This document shows, piece by piece, positions 1 to 7,679 of a stretch of 36,965 bases of DNA (positions are counted from its first letter, which is position 1; each line of letters starts with the position of its first letter). Source of the DNA: Kiloniellales bacterium (GTDB taxonomy: Bacteria > Pseudomonadota > Alphaproteobacteria > Kiloniellales > JAKSDN01); contig JANQLT010000158.1 in the NCBI GenBank assembly GCA_028280455.1, forward strand, positions 1 through 36,965. The letters are read 5' to 3'. Under the pieces are notes generated by a model, which had not been told where the DNA came from, did not search any database, and saw only the letters and a program-made list of their open reading frames with translations. Both the position numbers and the translations under genes were made by a program.

Positions 1-1
1 C

Positions 2-172
2 CGAGCGCGACGCATCGCCTGCGATTTCTCAATCTACAAATGGCGCCACTTGGTCGAAAACTTATTCTGCAATCTCAAAGCGTTCCGACGCATCGCCACG
101 CGCTACGACAAGACCGATACGAGCTTCGCTGCCATGATCCACCTGACCGGCACATACATGGCCCTCAAATGA
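2..172 (+). pseudogene. IS5-family transposase, C-terminal end (cut by window edge)
   Basis: The reading frame is open from base 2 to a TGA at 170-172 and gives 56 residues. It contains the IS5/IS1031-type DDE transposase tail: a YKxRHLVENLFCNLKxFRRIATRYDK-like segment, where the Glu of HLVEN is the catalytic Glu of the DDE triad, followed by a hydrophobic end. The upstream part lies outside the window, so whether the element is intact or a fragment cannot be told. The stretch is clearly less GC-rich than the neighbouring genes, as expected for a mobile element. Only 41 bp separate its stop from the stop of the convergent thiM, so the right terminal inverted repeat should lie at about 173-213, but it cannot be delimited without the left end. 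Confidence 0.85.
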
Positions 173-213
173 ATGTCCACATGCCCTAGTAGCCTTCCCA
201 AAGTCGGTAGTGG

Positions 214-1080
214 CTATTGAATCGTCGCCTGCTCGTCGCAGGTCTCGGGCGGCAGGGAATAGAGCAGGTCGAGCAGCTCGACCCGGAAGCTGCCGGGGCC
301 GCGGGCGCTGGCCGCGGCCTGCTCGCCGGCGACGCCGAGGATCGCCAGGGCGTTGGCGCAGGCCTCGACCGGGTCCCCGCTCACCGCCAGGGCCGCGGCG
401 ACCAGCGCCGTCTGGGCGCAACCGAGGCCGGTCACGCGGGTCATCAGCGGATCGCCGTTGACCACCGCGACCAGGCGCCGGCCGTCGGTCACGTAGTCGA
501 CGGCACCGGTGACGGCGACCACCGAGCCGGTGGTCTTCGCCAGGGCCTGGGCGGCGTCGAGCGCCTCGGCCGGCTCGATCTGCGAGTCGACGCCGCGGCC
601 GCCGCTCAGCTCGCCGGCACCGAGCGCCAGGATCTCGCCGGCATTGCCGCGGATCGCCGTCGGCTGCAGGCGCGACAGCCGGCGGGCCGATTCCAGGCGG
701 AAATCGGTGGCGGCGATGCCGACCGGGTCGAGCACCCAGGGCTTGCCGCCGTCGACCGCCGCGCGGGCGGCCTCGACCATCACCTCTATATCGGCCTCGG
801 TGGCGGTGCCGATGTTGATCGCCAGGGCATCGACCTGGCCGGCGAGCGTCGCCGCCTCCTCGGCCGAGCGGACCATGACCGGCGAGGCGCCGACCGCCAG
901 CAGGAGGTTGGCGCTCAAGTCCATGGCCACGTAGTTGGTGATGACCTGGACCAGGGGCCGCTGGCCGCGCAGCGCGTCCAGGGTCGCGCCGGGCCCGGCA
1001 TCGCCCCCGGCGACCGCGCAGGATTCCTTGCCGGCCGTCGACGGCGTCGCCGCGCCAGCGGTCTTACCGGCCACGGGCAT
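214..1080 (-). CDS. thiM: Hydroxyethylthiazole kinase (ThiM)
   Basis: Phosphorylates 4-methyl-5-(2-hydroxyethyl)thiazole with ATP in the thiamin salvage pathway (cytosolic; trimers in the family). From the chosen start the protein has 288 residues. The family signature ITNYVAMDLSANLLLAVGASPVM lies at about 47-69, the DPVG loop at 118-121, IRGNAGEI at 143-150 and the ATP-site/catalytic TGLGC at 217-221 with Cys221. The ATG at 1080 is preferred over 1104 because a G-rich Shine-Dalgarno-like stretch lies just upstream and the family N-terminus is short. Even so, about 30 low-complexity residues precede the conserved core. No thiD or thiE is adjacent and no TPP riboswitch is visible upstream, so regulation is unknown. 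It is divergent from pyrE. The C-terminus appears intact despite the IS end 41 bp away. Confidence 0.93.
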   Translation of the reverse strand: MPVAGKTAGAATPSTAGKESCAVAGGDAGPGATLDALRGQRPLVQVITNYVAMDLSANLLLAVGASPVMVRSAEEAATLAGQVDALAINIGTATEADIEVMVEAARAAVDGGKPWVLDPVGIAATDFRLESARRLSRLQPTAIRGNAGEILALGAGELSGGRGVDSQIEPAEALDAAQALAKTTGSVVAVTGAVDYVTDGRRLVAVVNGDPLMTRVTGLGCAQTALVAAALAVSGDPVEACANALAILGVAGEQAAASARGPGSFRVELLDLLYSLPPETCDEQATIQ

Positions 1081-1222
1081 GCTCTTTCGCCCCCCTGCCC
1101 CCATTGCGCCGTCGCCCCCCGCGCCATGCCACGCTTGGGCCGTGCGCCGTCGGCGAATCCGCCCTAGTCTCGCTCATCGAGCCCAGGGCTCCTTGACCAG
1201 GCCATCATACAAGCGAAGCGCC

Positions 1223-1927
1223 ATGAACGAGTCCCCCTTCTCGAGCGAATCTGCCGCGCGGGAGACCGCCGGCCTCCTTATGGACATAGAGGCCGTGCTG
1301 TTCCGGCCGGAAGACCCTTTCGTCTTCACCTCCGGCCGGGCCAGCCCGGTCTACGTCGACTGCCGGAAGATCATCTCCTTCCCCGAGGTCCGCGGCCGGC
1401 TGATGGACCTGGCGGTGGCCCTGCTCGAGGCCCGCGTCGGCCGCGACGCCATCGAGGTCGTGGCCGGCGGCGAGACCGCCGGCATCCCCTTCGCCGCCTG
1501 GATCGCCGAGCGCCTGGACCGGCCGATGGTCTACATCCGCAAGAAGCCCAAGGGCTTCGGCCGCAACGCCCAGATCGAAGGCACCTTCGCGGCCGGCAAG
1601 CGGGTCCTGCTGGTCGAGGACCTGGCGACCGACGGCGGCTCCAAGCTGAACTTCGTCGACGCGGTGCGCCAGGCGGAGGGCGAGATCGGCCACTGTTTCG
1701 TGATCTTCCACTATGGGATCTTTCCGCAAAGCGAGGGCGATCTGGCGGCGCGCGGCGTCTCCCTGCATGGCCTGGCGACCTGGCACGACGCCCTGGCGGT
1801 CGCCGAGTCCCGCGGCTACCTCACGGATCAGGGCATCGCCGAGGTCCGCGCCTTCCTCGACGATCCCGAGAGCTGGTCCGCCGCCCATGGTGGCAAGACG
1901 AGCGCGGAGATCGCCGCGCAGGCATGA
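1223..1927 (+). CDS. pyrE: Orotate phosphoribosyltransferase (PyrE)
   Basis: Converts orotate and PRPP to orotidine 5'-monophosphate in pyrimidine synthesis. The 234-residue protein starts at ATG 1223; the upstream open frame is non-coding extension. Visible family features are FTSGRASPVYVD at about 35-46 (the orotate-binding loop region), AGGETAGIPFA at 81-91, the KKPKGFGR lysine-rich catalytic loop at 107-114, and the PRPP-binding motif VLLVEDLATDGGS at 128-140. The last motif departs slightly from the common VEDVITTGGS form, having Asp-Gly-Gly after the Thr. The C-terminal part after about residue 205 is acidic and Ala-rich. It stands alone, divergent from thiM and convergent with the small gene at 1959-2198. 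Confidence 0.94.
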   Translation: MNESPFSSESAARETAGLLMDIEAVLFRPEDPFVFTSGRASPVYVDCRKIISFPEVRGRLMDLAVALLEARVGRDAIEVVAGGETAGIPFAAWIAERLDRPMVYIRKKPKGFGRNAQIEGTFAAGKRVLLVEDLATDGGSKLNFVDAVRQAEGEIGHCFVIFHYGIFPQSEGDLAARGVSLHGLATWHDALAVAESRGYLTDQGIAEVRAFLDDPESWSAAHGGKTSAEIAAQA

Positions 1928-1958
1928 AATGCGCTCGCGTGGGCGCCCAGCGGGTAAG

Positions 1959-2198
1959 TCAGGCGGCGTCCCGGACGCGGTTCGGCAGCGGCAGGACGGC
2001 GGCCGTCGGCGCGACCCAGTCGGCGGGAACGTTCCGCCAGATGCGGCCGTCCGGCGACACGATGTCGACGCAGGCCTGGTCGCCGAAGGTGCGGGCGACG
2101 ACCCGGCCGGAGATCGTGAAGCGGACCTCGACCTCGTCGCCCAAGGTCATGACCGGCTGCCGAAGGCCATGGCGCCTGCTGCTGGGTTGGGTCTTCAT
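1959..2198 (-). CDS. Small conserved-looking protein of unknown function
   Basis: Encodes 79 residues from ATG 2198, which has a good Shine-Dalgarno (GGGGAG, 8-9 nt upstream). The longer in-frame extension to 2303 runs over a regulatory palindrome and is unlikely to be translated. The core (about residues 17-65) alternates hydrophobic and charged residues as in a small beta-barrel: VEVRFTISGRVVART, then ACVDIVSPDGRIWRNVPADWV. An SH3-like fold is possible but not provable here. There is no signal peptide or cysteine-rich motif. It is divergent from fetA and shares a 130-bp control region with it. I do not recognise the family. Confidence 0.6.
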   Translation of the reverse strand: MKTQPSSRRHGLRQPVMTLGDEVEVRFTISGRVVARTFGDQACVDIVSPDGRIWRNVPADWVAPTAAVLPLPNRVRDAA

Positions 2199-2251
2199 TG
2201 GACGCTCTCCCCTGTGGTCTCCTCTATCTTGGTCGGCCGGGCGCAAATGGC

Positions 2252-2267
2252 AGTGACAAACGTCACA
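2252..2267. promoter_or_regulatory. CRP-like palindrome between divergent genes
   Basis: AGTGA-CAAACG-TCACA matches the CRP-family consensus TGTGA-N6-TCACA at nine of ten positions and has 5-bp perfect arms (GTGAC/GTCAC). It lies 54 bp upstream of the small gene at 1959-2198 and 66 bp upstream of fetA, a position from which it could control either. That a CRP/FNR-superfamily protein binds is inference. Confidence 0.5.
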
Positions 2268-2332
2268 GTTCGACCCGGTCATGACCGCTGCCACGGTCCA
2301 CACGAGGAGGCAGCGCTGAGACAGGCTCCCGT

Positions 2333-2932
2333 ATGACGCTCGCGGTCGCGAACCTCAGCCGACCCGGCTTGGGACCGCTGTCCTTCACCCTCGAGGCCGG
2401 CGAGTGCCGGCTGCTGCGCGGTGCCTCGGGCGCCGGCAAGAGCCTGCTGCTGCGCGCCCTGGCCGATCTCGATCCGAACGAGGGCGAGGTGCGCCTCGAC
2501 GGCGAGGCACGCGAGGCCTTGGCCGCGCCGCTCTGGCGTCGCCGGGTCGCCTACCTGCCGGCCGAGACCGGCTGGTGGGCGGAGATCGTCGGCGAGCATC
2601 TGGCCGATAGGGCGGGAGCCGGCGAGCTGCTCGCAGCCCTAGGGCTGCCCGAAGCCTGCCTGGACTGGCCGGTCTCTCGGCTCTCCAGCGGCGAGCGCCA
2701 GCGCCTCGGCCTGATCCGCGTCCTGCTCCTGGCGCCGCGGGTCTACCTGCTCGACGAGCCGACCGCAGCCCTCGACGCGCCCGCCGCCGCCGCGGTGGAG
2801 GCGCTCGTCGCGGCGCGCCTGGCGGCCGGCGCCGTGGCCCTCTGGGTGACCCACGACGACGCGCAGGCAGCGCGGCTGGGCGGCCGGCAGCTCTTCATGC
2901 GCGACGGCCGGCTCGAGGAGCCAGGGCCATGA
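2333..2932 (+). CDS. fetA: ABC transporter ATP-binding protein, FetA/YbbL type
   Basis: ATPase of a two-gene exporter whose characterised E. coli homologue (FetAB) exports iron and improves peroxide resistance. The 199-residue single ABC domain is compact for the family. It shows Walker A GASGAGKS (30-37), signature LSSGERQR (117-124), Walker B VYLLDEP with catalytic Glu (137-143), D-loop AALD and switch His174. The stop overlaps the start of the next gene (ATGA, 2929-2932), indicating translational coupling with the permease. There is no strong Shine-Dalgarno before ATG 2333. The substrate is inferred from the pairing with a UPF0014 permease and could be another metal or small molecule. Confidence 0.82.
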   Translation: MTLAVANLSRPGLGPLSFTLEAGECRLLRGASGAGKSLLLRALADLDPNEGEVRLDGEAREALAAPLWRRRVAYLPAETGWWAEIVGEHLADRAGAGELLAALGLPEACLDWPVSRLSSGERQRLGLIRVLLLAPRVYLLDEPTAALDAPAAAAVEALVAARLAAGAVALWVTHDDAQAARLGGRQLFMRDGRLEEPGP

Positions 2933-3747
2933 GCGAGGCCGCCAGCTATGTCCGGCTCGATTTCCTCGACCTGGCCATCGCCGCCCTGCTGGTCCTGCTG
3001 AACGGCGGGCTGTCGGTCGCCCTGCGGCTCGGCATCGCGCGCCATCTGGCGGTCGCCGCCCTGCGCATGGTCGTCCAGCTCGCCCTGGTCGGCCTGCTGC
3101 TGACCACCCTGTTCCGCCTGGTCTCGCCCGGCTGGACCGCGCTTGCCGCCCTGATCATGATCCTCGTCGCCGGGCGCGAGATCATGGTGCGGCAGGAGCG
3201 CCGGCTGCGCGGCCTCTGGGCCTACGGCCTCGGCACCGGCACCATGCTCGCGGCGGCCAGCCTGGTGACCGTCTTCGCCCTGACCACCCAGATCTCGCCG
3301 GAGCCCTGGTACCACCCGCGCTACGCCCTGCCGCTGCTCGGCATGATCCTCGGCAACACCATGACCGGCATCAGCCTCGGCCTGCAGACCCTGACCACCA
3401 GCCTGGTACGCGAGCGCAATGCCGTCGAGGCGCGCCTGATGCTCGGCGCGACCCGGCAGCAGGCCCTGGAGCATGCGGTCCGCGAGGCCCTGCGCAGCGC
3501 CCTCATGCCGATCGTCAACGCCATGGCGGCGGCCGGCATCATCGCCCTGCCCGGCATGATGACCGGCCAGATCCTGGCCGGCGTCGAGCCGGCCGAGGCG
3601 GTGAAGTACCAGATCCTGGTGATGTTCCTGATCGCCGGCGGCACCGCGCTGGGCGCCATCGCCGCCGTCCTCGGCGCCGGCTTGCGCCTGACCGACCAAC
3701 GCCACCGCCTGAGACTCGACCGGCTCGCGCCGCCGCGGGAGAACTGA
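2929..3747 (+). CDS. fetB: ABC transporter permease, FetB/UPF0014 family
   Basis: A 272-residue membrane protein of the UPF0014 (YbbM/FetB) family, partner of the ATPase just upstream. It has about six to seven hydrophobic segments, and the characteristic conserved block GMILGNTMTGISLGLQ (about residues 137-152) is followed by the cytoplasmic loop with RNAVEARLMLGATRQQA, which should contact the ATPase. The segment ALPGMMTGQILAGV with the following AVKYQI is also typical of the family. The start overlaps the fetA stop by 4 bp. Known family members export iron, and that function is inferred here. No iron-responsive operator was recognised; a CRP-like site lies upstream of fetA. Confidence 0.85.
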   Translation: MSEAASYVRLDFLDLAIAALLVLLNGGLSVALRLGIARHLAVAALRMVVQLALVGLLLTTLFRLVSPGWTALAALIMILVAGREIMVRQERRLRGLWAYGLGTGTMLAAASLVTVFALTTQISPEPWYHPRYALPLLGMILGNTMTGISLGLQTLTTSLVRERNAVEARLMLGATRQQALEHAVREALRSALMPIVNAMAAAGIIALPGMMTGQILAGVEPAEAVKYQILVMFLIAGGTALGAIAAVLGAGLRLTDQRHRLRLDRLAPPREN

Positions 3748-3856
3748 CGCCACGGGCGGCCGACGCGCCGGCCTGCCTGGACGCGCTCTTCCCGCCGTGC
3801 GTTTCCCCGTCCCCGCGCTTCGGCTAGACTCCGGCATCGCGAATCCGGGAGTCGCC

Positions 3857-5524
3857 ATGCGCCGCATCGCCGGGCTTCTAGCCCTCATCCTGTCGCTCAC
3901 GCTCACGGGTCCCGCCAGCGCCGCGGACTCGGGCAGCCTGACCATCGGCATCACGCAGTTCCCCTCGACCCTGAACCCCAACATCGATTCCATGCTGGCC
4001 AAGTCCTACGTGCTGGCCATGACCCGGCGGCCGATCACGGCCTTCGACCACGATTGGGAGCTGGTCTGCATGCTCTGCACCGAGCTGCCGAGCATCGAGA
4101 ACGGCCTCGCCGTGCCGGAGACCCTGCCGGACGGCAGCCAGGGCATCCGCGTCACCTACAGGCTCCAGCCCGAGGCCACCTGGGGCGACGGCACGCCGGT
4201 GACGACGGAGGACGTGGTCTTCACCTGGGAGGTCGGCAAGCACCCGAAGTCGGGCGTCAGCAGCCTGGAGGGCTACCGGCGGATCCTCGAGATCGACGTG
4301 CAGGACGCCAAGACCTTCACCGTCCTGGTCGACCGCATCACCTTCACCTACAACGCCTCCGGCGGCTTCGACCTGCTGCCGGCGCACCTCGAGCGGGAGA
4401 TCTTCGAGGCCGACCCGGTCGCCTACCGCACCCGCACGACCTTCGACGCCGACCCCTCGAACCCGGGGCTCGCCTTCGGCCCCTACCGCATCTCCAAGGT
4501 CGAGCCCGGCGCGCAGATCGAGCTCGAGCCGAACCCGACCTGGTACGGCCAGGCACCCGCCTTCTCCAAGATCACCGTCAGGATCATCGAGAACACGGCG
4601 GCGCTGGAAGCGAACCTGCTGTCCGGCGCCATCGACCTGGTGGCCGGCGAGCTCGGCTTCACCATCGACCAGGCCCTGGCCTTCGAGCAGCGCCACGGCG
4701 AGCGCTTCAACGTCATGTACAAGCCGGGCCTGATCTACGAGCACATCGACCTGAACCTGGACAACCCGATCCTGCAGGACGTCCGGGTGCGCCGGGCGCT
4801 GGTCCACGCCCTCGACCGGGAATCGCTGAGCGCCCAGCTCTTCGGCGGCCAGCAGCCGGTGGCCCATACCTCGGTCAGCCCGCTCGACTGGGTGCACGAC
4901 CCCGACGCGCCGGTCTACGCCTTCGACGCCGACCGGGCCGAGGCGCTGCTCGACGAGGCGGGCTGGAGCGACAAGCGCAACGGCATCCGCCACAACGCCG
5001 CGGGCGAGCCGCTGACCTTGGAGTTCGGCACCACGGCCGGCAACCGCTCGCGCGAGCTGGTGCAGCAGGTGCTGCAGAGCCAGTGGCGCCAGGTCGGCAT
5101 CGACGTCCGGGTCAAGAACCAGCCGGCGCGGGTCTTCTTCGGCGAGACGGTGCGCAAGCGGCGCTTCGGCGCGCTGGCCATGTTCGCCTGGCTGTCGGCG
5201 CCGGAGAGCGTGCCGCGCACGACGCTCTACTCCGACCAGATCCCCTCCGAGGACAACAACTGGTCGGGCCAGAACTACACCGGCTACCGGAACCCCGAGA
5301 TGGACCGCCTGATCGACGCCATCGAGGTCGAGCTGGACCGCGACAAGCGGCGGATCCTCTGGAAGGACCTGCAGCGGCTCTATGCCGAGGCGCTGCCGGT
5401 GATCCCGCTCTACTGGCGCGCCGAGCCGCACATCCTGCCCAAGTGGCTGAAGGGGCTGCGGCCGACCGGCCACCTCGGCACCTCGACGCTCTGGGTCGAG
5501 GAGTGGCGGCGCGACGGCGGCTGA
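3857..5524 (+). CDS. Peptide/oligopeptide ABC transporter substrate-binding protein (SBP_bac_5)
   Basis: Periplasmic binding protein of the DppA/OppA class (family 5), 555 residues, with a Sec signal peptide (Met-Arg-Arg, hydrophobic core, likely cleavage after ASA at about residue 22). ATG 3857 is chosen because the signal peptide starts there and a GGGAG Shine-Dalgarno lies 5-6 nt upstream. Family hallmarks are a WGDGTPVTTEDVVFTWE segment near 117-133, FGPYRISKVEPG and, near the end, YRNPEMDRLIDA and LPVIPLYWRAEPH. An unusual Cys pair (VCMLC) occurs near residue 70. It is followed 12 bp later by two permease genes, with which it forms an operon. No ATPase gene follows. The substrate is probably a peptide, but nickel, glycosides or opines are known alternatives in this family. 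Confidence 0.88.
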   Translation: MRRIAGLLALILSLTLTGPASAADSGSLTIGITQFPSTLNPNIDSMLAKSYVLAMTRRPITAFDHDWELVCMLCTELPSIENGLAVPETLPDGSQGIRVTYRLQPEATWGDGTPVTTEDVVFTWEVGKHPKSGVSSLEGYRRILEIDVQDAKTFTVLVDRITFTYNASGGFDLLPAHLEREIFEADPVAYRTRTTFDADPSNPGLAFGPYRISKVEPGAQIELEPNPTWYGQAPAFSKITVRIIENTAALEANLLSGAIDLVAGELGFTIDQALAFEQRHGERFNVMYKPGLIYEHIDLNLDNPILQDVRVRRALVHALDRESLSAQLFGGQQPVAHTSVSPLDWVHDPDAPVYAFDADRAEALLDEAGWSDKRNGIRHNAAGEPLTLEFGTTAGNRSRELVQQVLQSQWRQVGIDVRVKNQPARVFFGETVRKRRFGALAMFAWLSAPESVPRTTLYSDQIPSEDNNWSGQNYTGYRNPEMDRLIDAIEVELDRDKRRILWKDLQRLYAEALPVIPLYWRAEPHILPKWLKGLRPTGHLGTSTLWVEEWRRDGG

Positions 5525-5536
5525 CGCGCGGCCCCG

Positions 5537-6487
5537 ATGCTCAGCTACATCGTTCAGCGGCTGGTCGAATCCCTGCTCGTCCTGGTCCTGATGTCGTTCC
5601 TGATCTTCGGGCTGATCGGCCTGATGCCGGGCGACCCGATTGACCTGATGATCAGCGCCAACCCGGACCTGACGCCGCAGGACGCCGAGCGCCTGCGCGC
5701 GCTGCACGGCCTCGACCAGCCCATCGTCACCCGCTACGGCAACTGGCTGGGCGCCGCCCTGCAGGGCGACTTCGGCTACTCGCGGCTGTTCAGCCAGCCG
5801 GTCATGGAGATCCTGCTGCCGCGCCTCGGCAACACGGTGATCCTGATGGGCATCAGCTTCGTCCTCGCCCTGGCCATCGCGATCCCGGCGGGCATCCTGG
5901 CGGCGCTGCGGCCGCGGACCTGGCTCGACGGCACGGTCAACATGATCGCCTTCGCCGGTATCTCGATCCCGCCCTTCTGGCTGGCCATCCTGCTGATCAT
6001 CGCCTTCGCCGTGCTGCTCGGCTGGCTGCCGGCGGGCGGCATGCCGCCGGCCGACGGCGGGGTCGGCGCCTATCTGCTGCACCTGGCGCTGCCGGTGGCG
6101 ACCCTGACCCTGGCCAGCGTCGGCGGCCTGATCCGCTTCATGCGCGCCTCGATGATGGAGGCGCTGCGCCAGGACTACGTCCGCACCGCCCGCGCCAAGG
6201 GCCTGAGCACCCGCGACGTGGTGGTCGGCCACGCCATGCGCAACGCCATGATCCCGGTGGTCACGATCCTGGCGCTGAGCTTCGGCACGCTGTTCTCCGG
6301 CGCCCTGATCACCGAGACCATGTTCGGCTGGCTGGGCATGGGCAAGACCATCTACGACTCGATCATGGGCAACGACTACAACCTGGCCATGATCGGCCTG
6401 CTGCTGGCGACGGTGACGACCCTGCTGGCCAACGTCCTGGCGGACCTCGCCTACGCCTGGCTCGATCCGCGGATCCGCTATCGATGA
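5537..6487 (+). CDS. Peptide-type ABC transporter permease, DppB/OppB-like
   Basis: Inner-membrane permease of the BPD_transp_1 superfamily, 316 residues. It begins with the OppB-type MLSYIVQRLVES helix and the LMPGDPID periplasmic motif. About six transmembrane helices follow, and the EAA coupling loop reads QDYVRTARAKGLSTRDVV, with HAMRNAMIPV after it. The C-terminal LAYAWLDPRIRYR is the canonical end of DppB proteins. The start lies 12 bp after the binding-protein stop and the stop overlaps the next permease by 4 bp, so the three are co-translated. It should form a heterodimer with the 6484-7452 product. The required nucleotide-binding subunits are not adjacent. Confidence 0.92.
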   Translation: MLSYIVQRLVESLLVLVLMSFLIFGLIGLMPGDPIDLMISANPDLTPQDAERLRALHGLDQPIVTRYGNWLGAALQGDFGYSRLFSQPVMEILLPRLGNTVILMGISFVLALAIAIPAGILAALRPRTWLDGTVNMIAFAGISIPPFWLAILLIIAFAVLLGWLPAGGMPPADGGVGAYLLHLALPVATLTLASVGGLIRFMRASMMEALRQDYVRTARAKGLSTRDVVVGHAMRNAMIPVVTILALSFGTLFSGALITETMFGWLGMGKTIYDSIMGNDYNLAMIGLLLATVTTLLANVLADLAYAWLDPRIRYR

Positions 6488-7452
6488 GCGCCGAGACGGG
6501 CCGTCCGCCTCTAGAGGGCGCCGCGCTCGCCGCCGAGTCCGGCCGCGCCGCCGGTCCGCCGCTGACGGTCGGCGCGATTCTCCGGCGGCGTTTCCTGCGG
6601 CACTACCTGGCGGTCGCTTCGGCGGTCGTGCTGATCGTGTTGGCGCTCGCCACGCTCGCCGCGCCGCTGATCGAGGCGATGCTCGGTCTCGACGCCGAGC
6701 AGGTCAACTTGCTGGGGCGCTTCCAGGGGCCCTCGGCCGCGCATCCCCTGGGCACCGACGAGCTCGGCCGCGACCTCCTGCTGCGGCTGCTCTACGGCGG
6801 CCGGGTCTCGCTGCTGGTCGGCCTGATGGCGGCGCTCTTCGCCGCGGTTATCGGCACCGTCGTCGGGCTGATCGCCGGCTACTACGGCGGCGCGCTCGAT
6901 GCCGTGCTGATGCGCCTGACCGACGGCGTCATCGCCCTGCCGCTGCTGCCGCTGCTGATCGTCCTGGCGGCCTTGGACCTGACCAAGCTCGGCCTGCCCG
7001 AGGCCTTCGCCAACTCGGAGTCCGCCAGCCTCTACCGCATCGTCTTCCTGATCGCCATCGTCGGCTGGACCACGGTGGCGCGCCTGGTGCGCGGCGCGGC
7101 GCTGTCCCTCAAGGCCCGCGAGTTCGTGCGCGCGGCCGAAGCCCTCGGGGCCAGCGGCCCGCGGATCATGTTCGTGCATATCCTGCCGAACGCCGTCTCG
7201 CCGATCGTGGTCGCCACCACGCTCTCGGTCGGCGGCGTCATCCTTTTCGAGTCCGTGCTGAGCTTCCTCGGCCTCGGCGTCCAGCCGCCGATCCCCTCCT
7301 GGGGCAACATGCTGACCAACGCCCAGGAGCTGATCTGGTCCGCCCCCCTGCTCGCTGTCTACCCGGGCCTGCTGATCTTCATCACCGTCATCGCCTTCAA
7401 CTTCCTCGGCGACGGCCTGCAGGACGCGCTGGACCCGCGGGCGATTCAGTAG
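6484..7452 (+). CDS. Peptide-type ABC transporter permease, DppC/OppC-like
   Basis: Second permease, 322 residues. An N-terminal cytoplasmic tail of about 40 residues precedes the first transmembrane helix, as in DppC. The periplasmic motif HPLGTDELGRDLLLRLLYGGRVSLLVG is the classic OppC signature, and the coupling loop reads REFVRAAEALGASGPRIM followed by HILPNAVSPIVV. The C-terminal FNFLGDGLQDALDPRAIQ is the typical ending. It overlaps the upstream permease by the ATGA tetranucleotide. The operon ends here and is followed by a palindromic repeat instead of dppD/dppF, so the ATPases must come from elsewhere, possibly the OppDF encoded at 19.5-21.6 kb. Confidence 0.92.
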   Translation: MSAETGRPPLEGAALAAESGRAAGPPLTVGAILRRRFLRHYLAVASAVVLIVLALATLAAPLIEAMLGLDAEQVNLLGRFQGPSAAHPLGTDELGRDLLLRLLYGGRVSLLVGLMAALFAAVIGTVVGLIAGYYGGALDAVLMRLTDGVIALPLLPLLIVLAALDLTKLGLPEAFANSESASLYRIVFLIAIVGWTTVARLVRGAALSLKAREFVRAAEALGASGPRIMFVHILPNAVSPIVVATTLSVGGVILFESVLSFLGLGVQPPIPSWGNMLTNAQELIWSAPLLAVYPGLLIFITVIAFNFLGDGLQDALDPRAIQ

Positions 7453-7482
7453 GCGTCGGAAGCAAGAAGAAACCGGAAAAGA

Positions 7483-7654
7483 CCCCTCACCCTCCCACGC
7501 GGCTCGCGCCGCGCGGGCCCCTCCCTCTCCCCCAAGGGGCGAGGGACACCGGCAAAGCCGCCGCAACAAAAGTCACCCTCTCCCCCGACGAGGGAGAGGG
7601 TTGCGCAGACTTGGCGAGGCGAAGCCGAGCCCTAGTCGGAGCCGGGTGAGAGGG
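7483..7654. repeat. GC-rich palindromic intergenic repeat
   Basis: The stretch begins CCCCTCACCCTCCC and ends GGGTGAGAGGG, so its ends are inverted. Inside, CCCTCTCCCCC/GGGGCGAGGG and CACCCTCTCCC/GGGAGAGGG form nested stems. This is the style of dispersed extragenic palindromes common in alphaproteobacterial genomes. It lies between two convergent genes (permease stop 7452, M23 stop 7680), where it may also act as a bidirectional terminator. Only one copy is in the window. Confidence 0.6.
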
Positions 7655-7679
7655 CGGTCGTTGAACGCCGACCGAGCAC

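Noticed and set aside
2315-2335. CTGAGA box (thi-box-like) before fetA
   Set aside because: The remaining conserved parts of a TPP riboswitch are missing and the start codon follows within about 15 bp.
3878-6232. A 784-residue open frame on the minus strand
   Set aside because: It is a mirror frame of the binding-protein/permease operon, rich in Asp/Gly/Gln/Arg/His and without motifs; the plus-strand genes are unambiguous.
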